In this document: positions 1-7,193 of the stretch, piece after piece
How positions within the stretch are numbered: the first letter of the stretch is position 1
Layout: each line of letters opens with the position of its first letter
Assembly: GCA_036985935.1 (NCBI GenBank)
Contig: BTQP01000046.1
Span: 1-11,485, forward strand
DNA length: 11,485 nt
From: JAMBLL01 sp036985935
Lineage (GTDB): Bacteria > Actinomycetota > Acidimicrobiia > Spongiisociales > UBA5794
Direction of reading: 5' to 3'
Notes under the pieces: generated by a model
Told to the model about the DNA's origin: nothing
Databases searched by the model: none
The model's input: the letters and a program-made list of their open reading frames with translations, nothing else
Program-made: the position numbers and the translations under genes

Positions 1-36
1 TCGGCTCCGGGGGAGAAATCGGCTCCGGGGGAGAAA
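1..36 (+). repeat. Two tandem copies of an 18-bp in-frame repeat inside malQ
   Basis: The unit tcggctccgggggagaaa occurs at 1-18 and is repeated without mismatch at 19-36. In the malQ frame it adds six residues per copy (Gly-Ser-Gly-Gly-Glu-Ile), just before the segment that leads into the conserved GYH motif. Because 18 is a multiple of three the frame is kept. The array touches the window edge, so more copies may lie to the left. It probably encodes a flexible surface loop or linker in the N-terminal beta domain. Confidence 0.9.
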
Positions 37-1652
37 TCGCCGTCAAGATTCAGGATGGTTCCCTGGTCCTCGACGCGTCGATACCTATTGGATATCACGA
101 AATTCAGGTCAACGGAGGCGAACTCACGTCGCACCTCCTGTCGGCACCCATGCTGGCACACCGGTCGCCACACGGAGCGTCAGGTGTCATCAGCCCCATG
201 TACTCGCTTCGGATACGCTCGCATGATGCGGGGCTCGGAGGCCTCGCCGAGTTTTCCGAACTGGCAGATCTGTGTGCTTCAACGGACATAGACGTCGTAG
301 GAACGTTGCCGCTTCTTGCAGCGTTTCCGGGCCAGCCATCGCCGTACTCACCGGCTTCACGCAGAGCCTGGAACGAGATCTTCGTCGATTTCAGCTCTCT
401 ACCTGGAGAGCATCCGTCTTCACTGCCATCGCTACCTCGATCACAGTGGGTGGACTACACCATCAGTGGGGACAGAATCAGATCGGAACTTGCGTTGTAT
501 GCGCAATACGTCTCGGACACACCGCGGTTGCTCGACCGTGTCGATACCTTCCTTCGCTCAAATCCAGAAATCGCCCGTTACGCAGACTTCATGGCGCTCG
601 CCGACATTCACGGCCGGAACTGGAGATCGTGGCCCGACAGGACAGATCCGGCTCCACAGCGCAGCCGCTATCACCGCGTTGTCCAGTGGCTCATGCATGA
701 GCAGCTGTCAAAGCTGGGATCTTCAATGCGCCATCGCGGGCAGTATCTCTACCTGGATCTTCCTGTCGGGTGTCATCCCGACGGGTACGACGTGTGGGAC
801 CACCCTGCGTTGTTCGCTCCAGCCGGCATCGGCGCACCCCCCGACACCCTGTTCGCCGGGGGACAGAATTGGGGTCTGCCGGCGCCCATTCCGAGGGAGT
901 CCAGAAAGACCGGTCACGCAAACTTCAGAAAAGCAGTGGCCAAACAGATGTCGGTAGCAGGTCTCCTTCGCATTGACCATGTGATGGGAATCCAACGCTC
1001 ATGGTGGGTCCCCCACGGAGCCGGAGCCAGGGATGGGGCGTATGTGATGCAAGCAGCCGACGAGCTGTTCGCGATCATCTGCATCGAGTCGGTTCGCGCG
1101 AAAGCAGGTGTGGTTGGCGAGAACCTCGGAACAGTTCCACCCGAGATCCGTACCGGCCTCAGGGACCATGGCCTGCTGGGGATGGCGGTCGTTCAGGATG
1201 GATCTGAGGAACCCGGGGGCGAGGATCTCGTAGCTCTCTCGAGCCACGACACACCTGCGTTCGCTGCCTGGTGGGATGGCCTCGACATCGAGGATCATCT
1301 CCAACTTGGCGTATTCGATGAGGCCAGAGCCGCTGCTGAGTCGGCATTGCGGGAGGCGACCGTTGCCGGGCTACGTGCTCGATTCGGTACGGTGACCGCG
1401 CAGGAGACCCGTGACGCCTTGCTTGTGTGGCTGGCGAGTACACCGGCCGCGATTGCGCTTCTGAATTTCGACGATCTTGTCATGGAGGAGCGCCGTCAGA
1501 ACGTTCCGGGTACAGACACCGAACGTCCGAACTGGCGGCTGCGGCACGAATCGACCATCGGGGACCTGGCCGAAGACGAGGGGCTTGTGACGCTACTCAA
1601 CAAGCTGAGACGGATCCGGCCGCGACCTGAAACCGGTCGAGCGAGTCACTGA
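1..1652 (+). CDS. malQ: 4-alpha-glucanotransferase (amylomaltase, GH77), 5'-partial
   Basis: Transfers alpha-1,4-glucan segments between maltodextrins in the cytoplasm, recycling short oligosaccharides released by glycogen breakdown. The frame is open from the left edge (first full codon at base 3), so the in-frame ATG at 150 is probably internal: the family motif IPIGYHEI, normally at the end of the N-terminal beta domain, lies upstream of it at about 81-104. About 549 residues are present; actinobacterial MalQ is usually near 700, so roughly 150 N-terminal residues lie outside. Visible GH77 motifs are GAPPD and GQNWGLP (about 831-885), RIDHVMG with the nucleophile Asp at 975-977, GENLGTVP with the acid/base Glu at 1119-1121 (many relatives read GEDLG), SSHDT with the third acidic residue Asp at 1248-1250, and C-terminal NVPGT plus PNWR. 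It is the first visible gene of the malQ-glgP-glgX-glgA run. Family assignment is secure; the true start is not visible. Confidence 0.95.
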   Translation, partial: GSGGEIGSGGEIAVKIQDGSLVLDASIPIGYHEIQVNGGELTSHLLSAPMLAHRSPHGASGVISPMYSLRIRSHDAGLGGLAEFSELADLCASTDIDVVGTLPLLAAFPGQPSPYSPASRRAWNEIFVDFSSLPGEHPSSLPSLPRSQWVDYTISGDRIRSELALYAQYVSDTPRLLDRVDTFLRSNPEIARYADFMALADIHGRNWRSWPDRTDPAPQRSRYHRVVQWLMHEQLSKLGSSMRHRGQYLYLDLPVGCHPDGYDVWDHPALFAPAGIGAPPDTLFAGGQNWGLPAPIPRESRKTGHANFRKAVAKQMSVAGLLRIDHVMGIQRSWWVPHGAGARDGAYVMQAADELFAIICIESVRAKAGVVGENLGTVPPEIRTGLRDHGLLGMAVVQDGSEEPGGEDLVALSSHDTPAFAAWWDGLDIEDHLQLGVFDEARAAAESALREATVAGLRARFGTVTAQETRDALLVWLASTPAAIALLNFDDLVMEERRQNVPGTDTERPNWRLRHESTIGDLAEDEGLVTLLNKLRRIRPRPETGRASH

Positions 1653-1664
1653 GTCCCGCTGCGG

Positions 1665-1670
1665 TAGAAT
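1665..1670 (+). promoter_or_regulatory. Candidate -10 element (TAGAAT) for glgP
   Basis: TAGAAT lies in the 50-nt gap between the malQ stop and the glgP start, about 20 nt before the glgP ribosome binding site, and differs from TATAAT at one position. It would start a transcript near 1677 with a leader of about 26 nt. No convincing -35 hexamer sits at 16-18 nt spacing. It may be an internal promoter that lets glgP-glgX-glgA be expressed apart from malQ, but the gap is also short enough for simple read-through. Confidence 0.35.
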
Positions 1671-1689
1671 CGGCCCTCTTCTCGTTCCC

Positions 1690-1694
1690 AAGGA
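1690..1694 (+). promoter_or_regulatory. Ribosome binding site of glgP
   Basis: AAGGA sits 8 nt before the GTG at 1703 and 17 nt before the in-frame ATG at 1712. This spacing favours the GTG as the start codon. It is one of only two clear Shine-Dalgarno sites in the window. Confidence 0.7.
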
Positions 1695-1702
1695 CTGACA
1701 TC

Positions 1703-3685
1703 GTGACGGAGATGACAACGCGTTCCCAGCTCGAAGCCGAACTCGTTGCTGTGACGAGTAACTACTCGTGGACGTGGGATCGTCACACGCAAGATCTGAT
1801 TTCACTGTTTCCTGGAGCAACCAGCCACCTCCATCCATTGCAACGCGTGCGAGCGTTCACGGACGCCGACTACGACGGGTACCTCGCTGACCGCGCGTTT
1901 ATCGCTGCGTCTCAGGAAGCCGCCGGCCGCATACCGGCCCAACAACGGGTCCCGAACGCCGAGATAGCCTATTTCTCGCCGGAATTCGGTGTGTCCGAGA
2001 AACTTCCGCAATACTCTGGTGGGCTCGGCGTTCTCGCAGGAGACCATCTCAAGGCAGCGAGCGATCTCGATCTTCCGCTTGTCGCTGTTGGGCTGTTCTA
2101 CCGCGACGGCTTCTTTCATCAGGCGATACGCGACGGGCGTCAGCGCGAGATGTTCGAGCGCTCCGACCCGCGATCGCTGGGTTTCGAACAGATGCCGGTG
2201 ATCGTCGATATCACGATGGACGATCGGATCGTCAAGGCGCGGGTCTGGAGAGCAGACATCGGCCGGACCAGGTTGTTTCTCCTCGACACCGACCTGGAAC
2301 TGAACGATGAACGCGGACGGAAGGTTTCGGATCGCCTGTACAGCGGCGACAAGGAGCACCGTATTCGACAGGAGCTTCTCATGGGTGTTGGTGGCGTCAG
2401 AGCACTCCGCCAGCTTGGATTTGACCCAAAGGTTTTTCATCTCAATGAGGGTCATGCCGGATTTCTCGCCCTCGAGCTCATAGGCGAAGAAGTCAGTAGG
2501 GGATTGACCCTGGACCGGGCTCTGGACGTTGTACGAGACAAGATCGTCTTCACGACTCACACGCCCGTCCCGGCGGGCATCGATCGATTCCCCCACGAGC
2601 TGATGGAGCGATACCTCGGTGTGTGGTCGGATCGGTACGGTGTGTCGATCTCCGATCTGCTGGACCTTGCGCACATGCCTGGCGAAGCCGAGACGTTCAA
2701 CATGGCCGCCTTTGCTTTGCGGGTCGCGAGGAAGACGAACGGCGTGTCGAAACTGCACGGCGAGACCAGCCGGGCCATGTTCTCCGGTGTTCCCGGCGGT
2801 TCGCAGATCTCTTCGGTGACAAACGGCGTTCATGCCAGGACCTGGGTGTCGAGCGGTCTACAGGAACTCTTCGAGGAATCGATTGGCGACGACTGGGTAT
2901 CGACGTCTGCCGATTCGTGGGTTGGCGTCGAAAAGATCAAAGATGACGACATTCGACGCGTGAGACGAGCGAATCGCGAACGACTGATCGACCTGATCAC
3001 GAAACGCATCGGTCAGCGACACTCCCTGGACCCGGACATCTTGACGATCGGGTTCGCACGACGTTTTGCCACGTACAAACGGGCGGATCTCCTTCTCAGC
3101 GACATGGAGAGACTCGAGGCGCTTCTGACGGATAACGAACGCCCCGTCCAGTTCGTTTTTGCCGGCAAGTCGCACCCCGCCGACGGGCCTGGCAAAGAGA
3201 TCTTGCACCGTGTTGCCTCCTTCGCCGCATCGGAGGTGTCCCTGGGACGTTTTGTGTTCGTTCCTGACTATCAGATGCAGGTCGCTCGACGGATGACAGC
3301 GGGCTGCGATGTGTGGCTCAACAATCCGGTGCGTCCTCAGGAAGCCTCCGGCACCAGCGGTGAAAAGGCCGCACTGAACGGATGTCTCAATGTTTCGATC
3401 CTCGACGGCTGGTGGGACGAGTGTTTCGATGGAGAGAACGGGTGGAAGATCGAGTCGTCTCGATCTACGGACCGCTCGCAACGAGATAGGGACGAGGCTG
3501 GCTCCCTCTACAGCGTTTTGTCCGACGAGGTCGTGCCGATGTTCTACGAGGATGGATCCGCAATGAGCGATGCATGGCTCGAACGGATGCGACACAACTG
3601 GAAGACGCTCGGGCCGTTCGTCACCGCCGCGAGGATGGTGCGTGACTACGACCAGCAGGTCTACCGACCGCTCGATCGTCCGTGA
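1703..3685 (+). CDS. glgP: Alpha-glucan (glycogen) phosphorylase, short form, GT35
   Basis: Phosphorolyses the outer alpha-1,4 chains of glycogen to glucose-1-phosphate, using pyridoxal phosphate, in the cytoplasm. Family motifs are in order: AYFSPEFGVSEKLPQYSGG around residues 89-107, HLNEGHAGF from 246, FTTHTPVPAG, GFARRFATYKRAD from 450, FAGKSHPADGPGKE, and GTSGEKAALNG, in which Lys555 should carry the cofactor. A short degenerate stretch with SNYSWTWD near residues 19-26 looks like a remnant of the DUF3417 domain at the N-terminus of long relatives. At 660 residues it is clearly shorter than the roughly 820-860 of mycobacterial and archaeal-type enzymes, and it ends just after the conserved catalytic domain end (ARMVRDYDQQVYRP), so the usual C-terminal extension is absent. 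GTG is chosen as start because of the well-spaced AAGGA. Its stop overlaps the glgX start. Confidence 0.96.
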   Translation: MTEMTTRSQLEAELVAVTSNYSWTWDRHTQDLISLFPGATSHLHPLQRVRAFTDADYDGYLADRAFIAASQEAAGRIPAQQRVPNAEIAYFSPEFGVSEKLPQYSGGLGVLAGDHLKAASDLDLPLVAVGLFYRDGFFHQAIRDGRQREMFERSDPRSLGFEQMPVIVDITMDDRIVKARVWRADIGRTRLFLLDTDLELNDERGRKVSDRLYSGDKEHRIRQELLMGVGGVRALRQLGFDPKVFHLNEGHAGFLALELIGEEVSRGLTLDRALDVVRDKIVFTTHTPVPAGIDRFPHELMERYLGVWSDRYGVSISDLLDLAHMPGEAETFNMAAFALRVARKTNGVSKLHGETSRAMFSGVPGGSQISSVTNGVHARTWVSSGLQELFEESIGDDWVSTSADSWVGVEKIKDDDIRRVRRANRERLIDLITKRIGQRHSLDPDILTIGFARRFATYKRADLLLSDMERLEALLTDNERPVQFVFAGKSHPADGPGKEILHRVASFAASEVSLGRFVFVPDYQMQVARRMTAGCDVWLNNPVRPQEASGTSGEKAALNGCLNVSILDGWWDECFDGENGWKIESSRSTDRSQRDRDEAGSLYSVLSDEVVPMFYEDGSAMSDAWLERMRHNWKTLGPFVTAARMVRDYDQQVYRPLDRP

Positions 3686-5796
3686 CGACCCGGATCTGGC
3701 CGGGCGAGGCCTTTCCCCAGGGAGCGACTCCTGATGCGACCGGTACGAACTTCGCCGTCTTCTCCGAGAGCGCCCATCGTGTTGACCTATGTCTTTTCGA
3801 CGAAGCCGGCCGTGAGACGCGTCTCGTCCTTCCCGAGTCAACTGGCTTCATACATCACGGTTACGTTCCTGGCATCGGACCCGGCCAGCGATACGGGTAT
3901 CGTGTCCACGGAGAGTGGAACCCCGCACACGGTCGGTTGTCAAACCCTCAAAAGCTGCTGTTGGATCCCTACAGCAAGGCCATCGAGGGATCCGTTGCGT
4001 GGTCCGGCACGGTGTTCGCATACGACCCCGATCATCCGGGACGGATCGATGACAGGGACAGCGCGCCCGACATGCCGCGGTCGATCGTCGTCGATGGCTC
4101 CTTCGATTGGGATGACGACGCACCGCCGCACCACCCCCTGTTCGAGTCGATCATCTACGAAACCCATGTGCGTGGCATCTCCGCGGTGCATCCTGCGGTG
4201 CCCGAGCAGTTGCGGGGCACCTATGCGGGTATGGCGAGTGATCCGGTGGTTGCCCACCTCGTGTCGCTCGGTATCACAGCCGTGGAACTCCAGCCTGTTC
4301 ACCACTTCGTTACCGAGCACTCCCTCGTCGAACGGGGTCTCAGCAACTATTGGGGATACAGCACGATCGGATTCTTCGCACCTCACGGTCCGTATTCATC
4401 CTCGGGGGAGCGTGGGCAGCAGGTCGACGAGTTCAAGAACCTCGTCAAGACGCTACACGCGGCAGACATCGAGGTGATCCTCGATGTGGTGTACAACCAC
4501 ACTGGCGAGAGTGGCCCGCTCGGACCCACCCTCGTGTTCCGCGGCCTCGATAATTCGTCGTACTACCGCCTCGACCCCCAGGACGCGAGCAAGTACGTCG
4601 ACTACACCGGCACAGGAAACAGCCTGAACGTTCGCCACGCCCAGGTGTTGACGTTGATCATGGACAGCCTCAGGTACTGGGTTCAAGAAATGCACGTCGA
4701 CGGGTTCCGATTCGATCTCGCGGCCGCTCTCGCCCGAGATCTTCACGAGGTCGACAAGCTTTCGACCTTCTTCGATCTCATACACCAGGACCCGGTTGTG
4801 AGCCAGGTCAAGCTGATCGCTGAACCCTGGGATGTCGGTCACGGTGGGTACCAGGTTGGGAACTTTCCGATCCTGTGGAGCGAATGGAACGCAAAGTTCC
4901 GGGACGGCGTCCGAGACTACTGGCGGGGTGAGGAGTGGATGCTCTCCGACTTCGCATCGCGATTCACGGGCAGTTCCGACCTGTACGGATTCGCAGGCAG
5001 ACACCCCCACGCTTCGATCAACTTTGTTACAGCCCACGATGGCTTCACGCTTGTAGACCTCGTGTCGTTCAACGAGCGCCACAACGAGGCCAACGGAGAG
5101 GACAATCGTGATGGCGAAGGACACAACCGATCGTGGAACTCCGGCGTCGAGGGCGAGTCGGCTGACCCGGAAGTGCTGCGCACCCGCCGTCGCAGAGCCC
5201 GAGCGATCCTCACCACGCTCATGCTCTCCCAGGGCGTTCCGATGTTGCTCGGGGGCGACGAGATCGGGCGCACCCAGGGTGGCAACAACAATGGCTACGC
5301 CCAGGACAACGCCGTGTCCTGGTACGACTGGGCTGGCGCTGACAGCGCCATGTTGGCATACACCACCGAACTGATACGTATCAGACGAGATCACCCTGTG
5401 TTTCACAGGAGGCGTTGGTTCGAGGGTCGAAGCGCCAGAGGCACCGGGATGAGTGATATCGACTGGTACAACACGGATGGAAGTCCGATGTCGGATGACG
5501 ACTGGAATCGCGGATTCGCTAAATCGTTTGCGGTGTATCTCAACGGAGAAGCGATCCCCACCCTCGATGCCAGAGGGGAGCGGGTCATCGACGACAGCTT
5601 CCTCGTACTATTCAATGCACATGACCAGCCTGTCCGGTTCGCCATGCCCGATGACCTCGCCGACCTGGAGTGGGAGATAGTGCTTCACTCAGCGATCGGG
5701 CTGAACGGCCCCCTGCCCGTCGATGCACCCCTTGCTGGAGATGTCGAGGGGTGGTCCGTGGTTCTGCTCAAGAAACACAACGGCAAGAACCAATGA
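3682..5796 (+). CDS. glgX: Glycogen debranching enzyme, isoamylase type (GH13_11)
   Basis: Hydrolyses alpha-1,6 branch stubs left by the phosphorylase, releasing short maltodextrins for MalQ. The 704 residues match the usual GlgX/TreX length. The order is an N-terminal CBM48-like beta domain (GTNFAVFSESAHRVDLCLFD near residues 20-40), then the GH13 barrel with DVVYNHT (region I), GFRFDLA with the nucleophile Asp345 (II), LIAEPWD with the acid/base Glu381 (III), and TAHDGFTL with Asp453 (IV), followed by the typical NERHNEANGE segment. These positions closely track E. coli GlgX (336, 371, 443). The GTG start shares the four bases GTGA with the glgP stop and has no strong ribosome binding site, so translation is probably coupled to glgP. 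The stop overlaps the glgA start in the same way. Confidence 0.97.
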   Translation: MTTRIWPGEAFPQGATPDATGTNFAVFSESAHRVDLCLFDEAGRETRLVLPESTGFIHHGYVPGIGPGQRYGYRVHGEWNPAHGRLSNPQKLLLDPYSKAIEGSVAWSGTVFAYDPDHPGRIDDRDSAPDMPRSIVVDGSFDWDDDAPPHHPLFESIIYETHVRGISAVHPAVPEQLRGTYAGMASDPVVAHLVSLGITAVELQPVHHFVTEHSLVERGLSNYWGYSTIGFFAPHGPYSSSGERGQQVDEFKNLVKTLHAADIEVILDVVYNHTGESGPLGPTLVFRGLDNSSYYRLDPQDASKYVDYTGTGNSLNVRHAQVLTLIMDSLRYWVQEMHVDGFRFDLAAALARDLHEVDKLSTFFDLIHQDPVVSQVKLIAEPWDVGHGGYQVGNFPILWSEWNAKFRDGVRDYWRGEEWMLSDFASRFTGSSDLYGFAGRHPHASINFVTAHDGFTLVDLVSFNERHNEANGEDNRDGEGHNRSWNSGVEGESADPEVLRTRRRRARAILTTLMLSQGVPMLLGGDEIGRTQGGNNNGYAQDNAVSWYDWAGADSAMLAYTTELIRIRRDHPVFHRRRWFEGRSARGTGMSDIDWYNTDGSPMSDDDWNRGFAKSFAVYLNGEAIPTLDARGERVIDDSFLVLFNAHDQPVRFAMPDDLADLEWEIVLHSAIGLNGPLPVDAPLAGDVEGWSVVLLKKHNGKNQ

Positions 5797-7169
5797 ACGT
5801 TCTTTTCGCATCGGCCGAGTTCGCTCCCCTCATACGTGTCGGCGGGCTTGGCGAAGCGGCGTCTGGACTCGTAAGGGAGCTACGAAACCAGGGAATCTCT
5901 GTCGACGTGGTGTTGCCCGACTACTTTGGCACCTCTCTCGAGCACGAGACCGTGACCCCGCTGACCGTACCGCGGTGGGTCGGAGATGCAGTCGCGAGAA
6001 CCGGGATCGCCGACCTTGTCGGGCAGGTGACGCTCGTGCAGGTACCGGGAATTCGGAAGCCTCATCCCTATGTAGATACGGGTGGGGAGGGCTGGCCGGA
6101 CAACCCTGATCGCTTCTTTGCCTTCTCGGCCGCGGTTGCGGCCCTCGCTGAACAGCGACGACCCGACGTCGTTCATCTCAACGATTGGCACACGGCCATG
6201 ACCCTCGCGTTCATGGCGGTCGACGTGCCTTCCGTGCTTACGATTCACACTCTCGGGTATCAGGGCTGGACATCTGGAGGGTGGCTTGACCGTATTCGCA
6301 ACCGAAGCGACCTATTCGAGGTAGGCGGAGGGACGAACCCGATGGCTGGTGCGATCGCGCTGGCCGACCGCGTCATCGCCGTGAGTCCGAACTACGCGGA
6401 CGAGATCCGCCGTCCCGAGACCGGCGCCGGTCTCCACGAGCTGCTGACGTCGCGTGGCTCAGACCTCGTAGGTATTCGCAACGGAATCGATGTCTCGATA
6501 TGGAATCCCGCGGCCGATACCGAGATCGCCGAGCAGTACTCGGTCGATCACCTGGCAGGCAAAACCACCTCACGCCTTGATCTGCTGGACGAAGTCGGCT
6601 GGGCTGACGCAGACATACCCGTTGTCGGCGTCGTATCGCGGCTCGTCGAGCAGAAAGGCATCGAATTCGTTCTCGAGGCAACCCGGTTCGCCCGTACGAT
6701 GCCATTTCGACTCATCATGCTTGGTTCTGGCGAACGGTGGATCACAACCGAGGCGTCTCGCGTAACAAGCGAACGCCCCGACTCGTTCGTGTTCCGCAAC
6801 GGATATGACGGGAACTTCGCACACAAGATCTTCGCAGGCTCCGATCTCCTCTTCATGCCGAGTCGATTCGAACCTTGCGGTCTGGCACAGATGCAGGCGA
6901 TGGCGTATGGCACCATCCCCGTCGTGACCTCCGTCGGTGGACTCAAAGACACGGTGATAGACGCTGATAGTGACGAGACGAACGGGACCGGTTTTGTCAG
7001 CGAAACTGTCGATGGTGCGGGTGTGGTCGACGCCCTCCATCGCGCCGTACGGGCGTGGAACGACCTGGACAGACGAGCAGCCATCCAACTCAGAGGCATG
7101 TCATCCGATTGGTCATGGACCCCACCCGCCCGGCAACACATCGATCTCTACCAGGAACTCGTGGACTAG
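5793..7169 (+). CDS. glgA: Glycogen synthase (ADP-glucose type, GT5)
   Basis: Elongates alpha-1,4-glucan from ADP-glucose. The ATG at 5793 gives 458 residues and is chosen over an upstream in-frame ATG at 5670 because family homology begins exactly at MNVLFASAEFAP and the segment between them is glgX read out of frame. It overlaps the glgX stop as ATGA, with no clear ribosome binding site, suggesting coupled translation. Visible features are the nucleotide-sugar loop RVGGLGEA (Arg15 where E. coli has Lys15), HLNDWHTA, SPNYADEI, a GT1-type C-terminal domain opening with GVVSRLVEQKG, and SRFEPCGLAQMQAM with the catalytic-site Glu360. The length is slightly under the usual 470-480. It closes an operon that otherwise encodes degradation enzymes; its partners GlgC and GlgB are encoded next door. 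Confidence 0.97.
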   Translation: MNVLFASAEFAPLIRVGGLGEAASGLVRELRNQGISVDVVLPDYFGTSLEHETVTPLTVPRWVGDAVARTGIADLVGQVTLVQVPGIRKPHPYVDTGGEGWPDNPDRFFAFSAAVAALAEQRRPDVVHLNDWHTAMTLAFMAVDVPSVLTIHTLGYQGWTSGGWLDRIRNRSDLFEVGGGTNPMAGAIALADRVIAVSPNYADEIRRPETGAGLHELLTSRGSDLVGIRNGIDVSIWNPAADTEIAEQYSVDHLAGKTTSRLDLLDEVGWADADIPVVGVVSRLVEQKGIEFVLEATRFARTMPFRLIMLGSGERWITTEASRVTSERPDSFVFRNGYDGNFAHKIFAGSDLLFMPSRFEPCGLAQMQAMAYGTIPVVTSVGGLKDTVIDADSDETNGTGFVSETVDGAGVVDALHRAVRAWNDLDRRAAIQLRGMSSDWSWTPPARQHIDLYQELVD

Positions 7170-7193
7170 TCGTGTTGCGTATGGCGTGCTGCG

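Noticed and set aside
150..152. ATG at 150 as the true malQ start
   Set aside because: The frame is open to the left edge and encodes a conserved N-terminal-domain motif (GYH) upstream of this ATG.
1802..2833. Long open frame on the minus strand (343 codons), antisense to glgP
   Set aside because: Its translation shows no recognisable family and is rich in Arg/His/Ser as expected for an antisense shadow of GC-rich coding DNA. The plus-strand glgP frame is unmistakable across the whole span.
2858..3841. Minus-strand open frame (327 codons) spanning the glgP/glgX junction
   Set aside because: Antisense to two certain genes, with Arg-rich low-quality composition and no motif.
4453..5406. Minus-strand open frame (317 codons) antisense to glgX
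   Set aside because: Shadow of the glgX frame; no domain motif and no promoter or ribosome binding site signal.
5670..5792. N-terminal extension of GlgA from an in-frame ATG at 5670
   Set aside because: The 41 extra residues are glgX sequence read out of frame. GlgA homology starts at the ATG at 5793, which overlaps the glgX stop in a typical operon junction.
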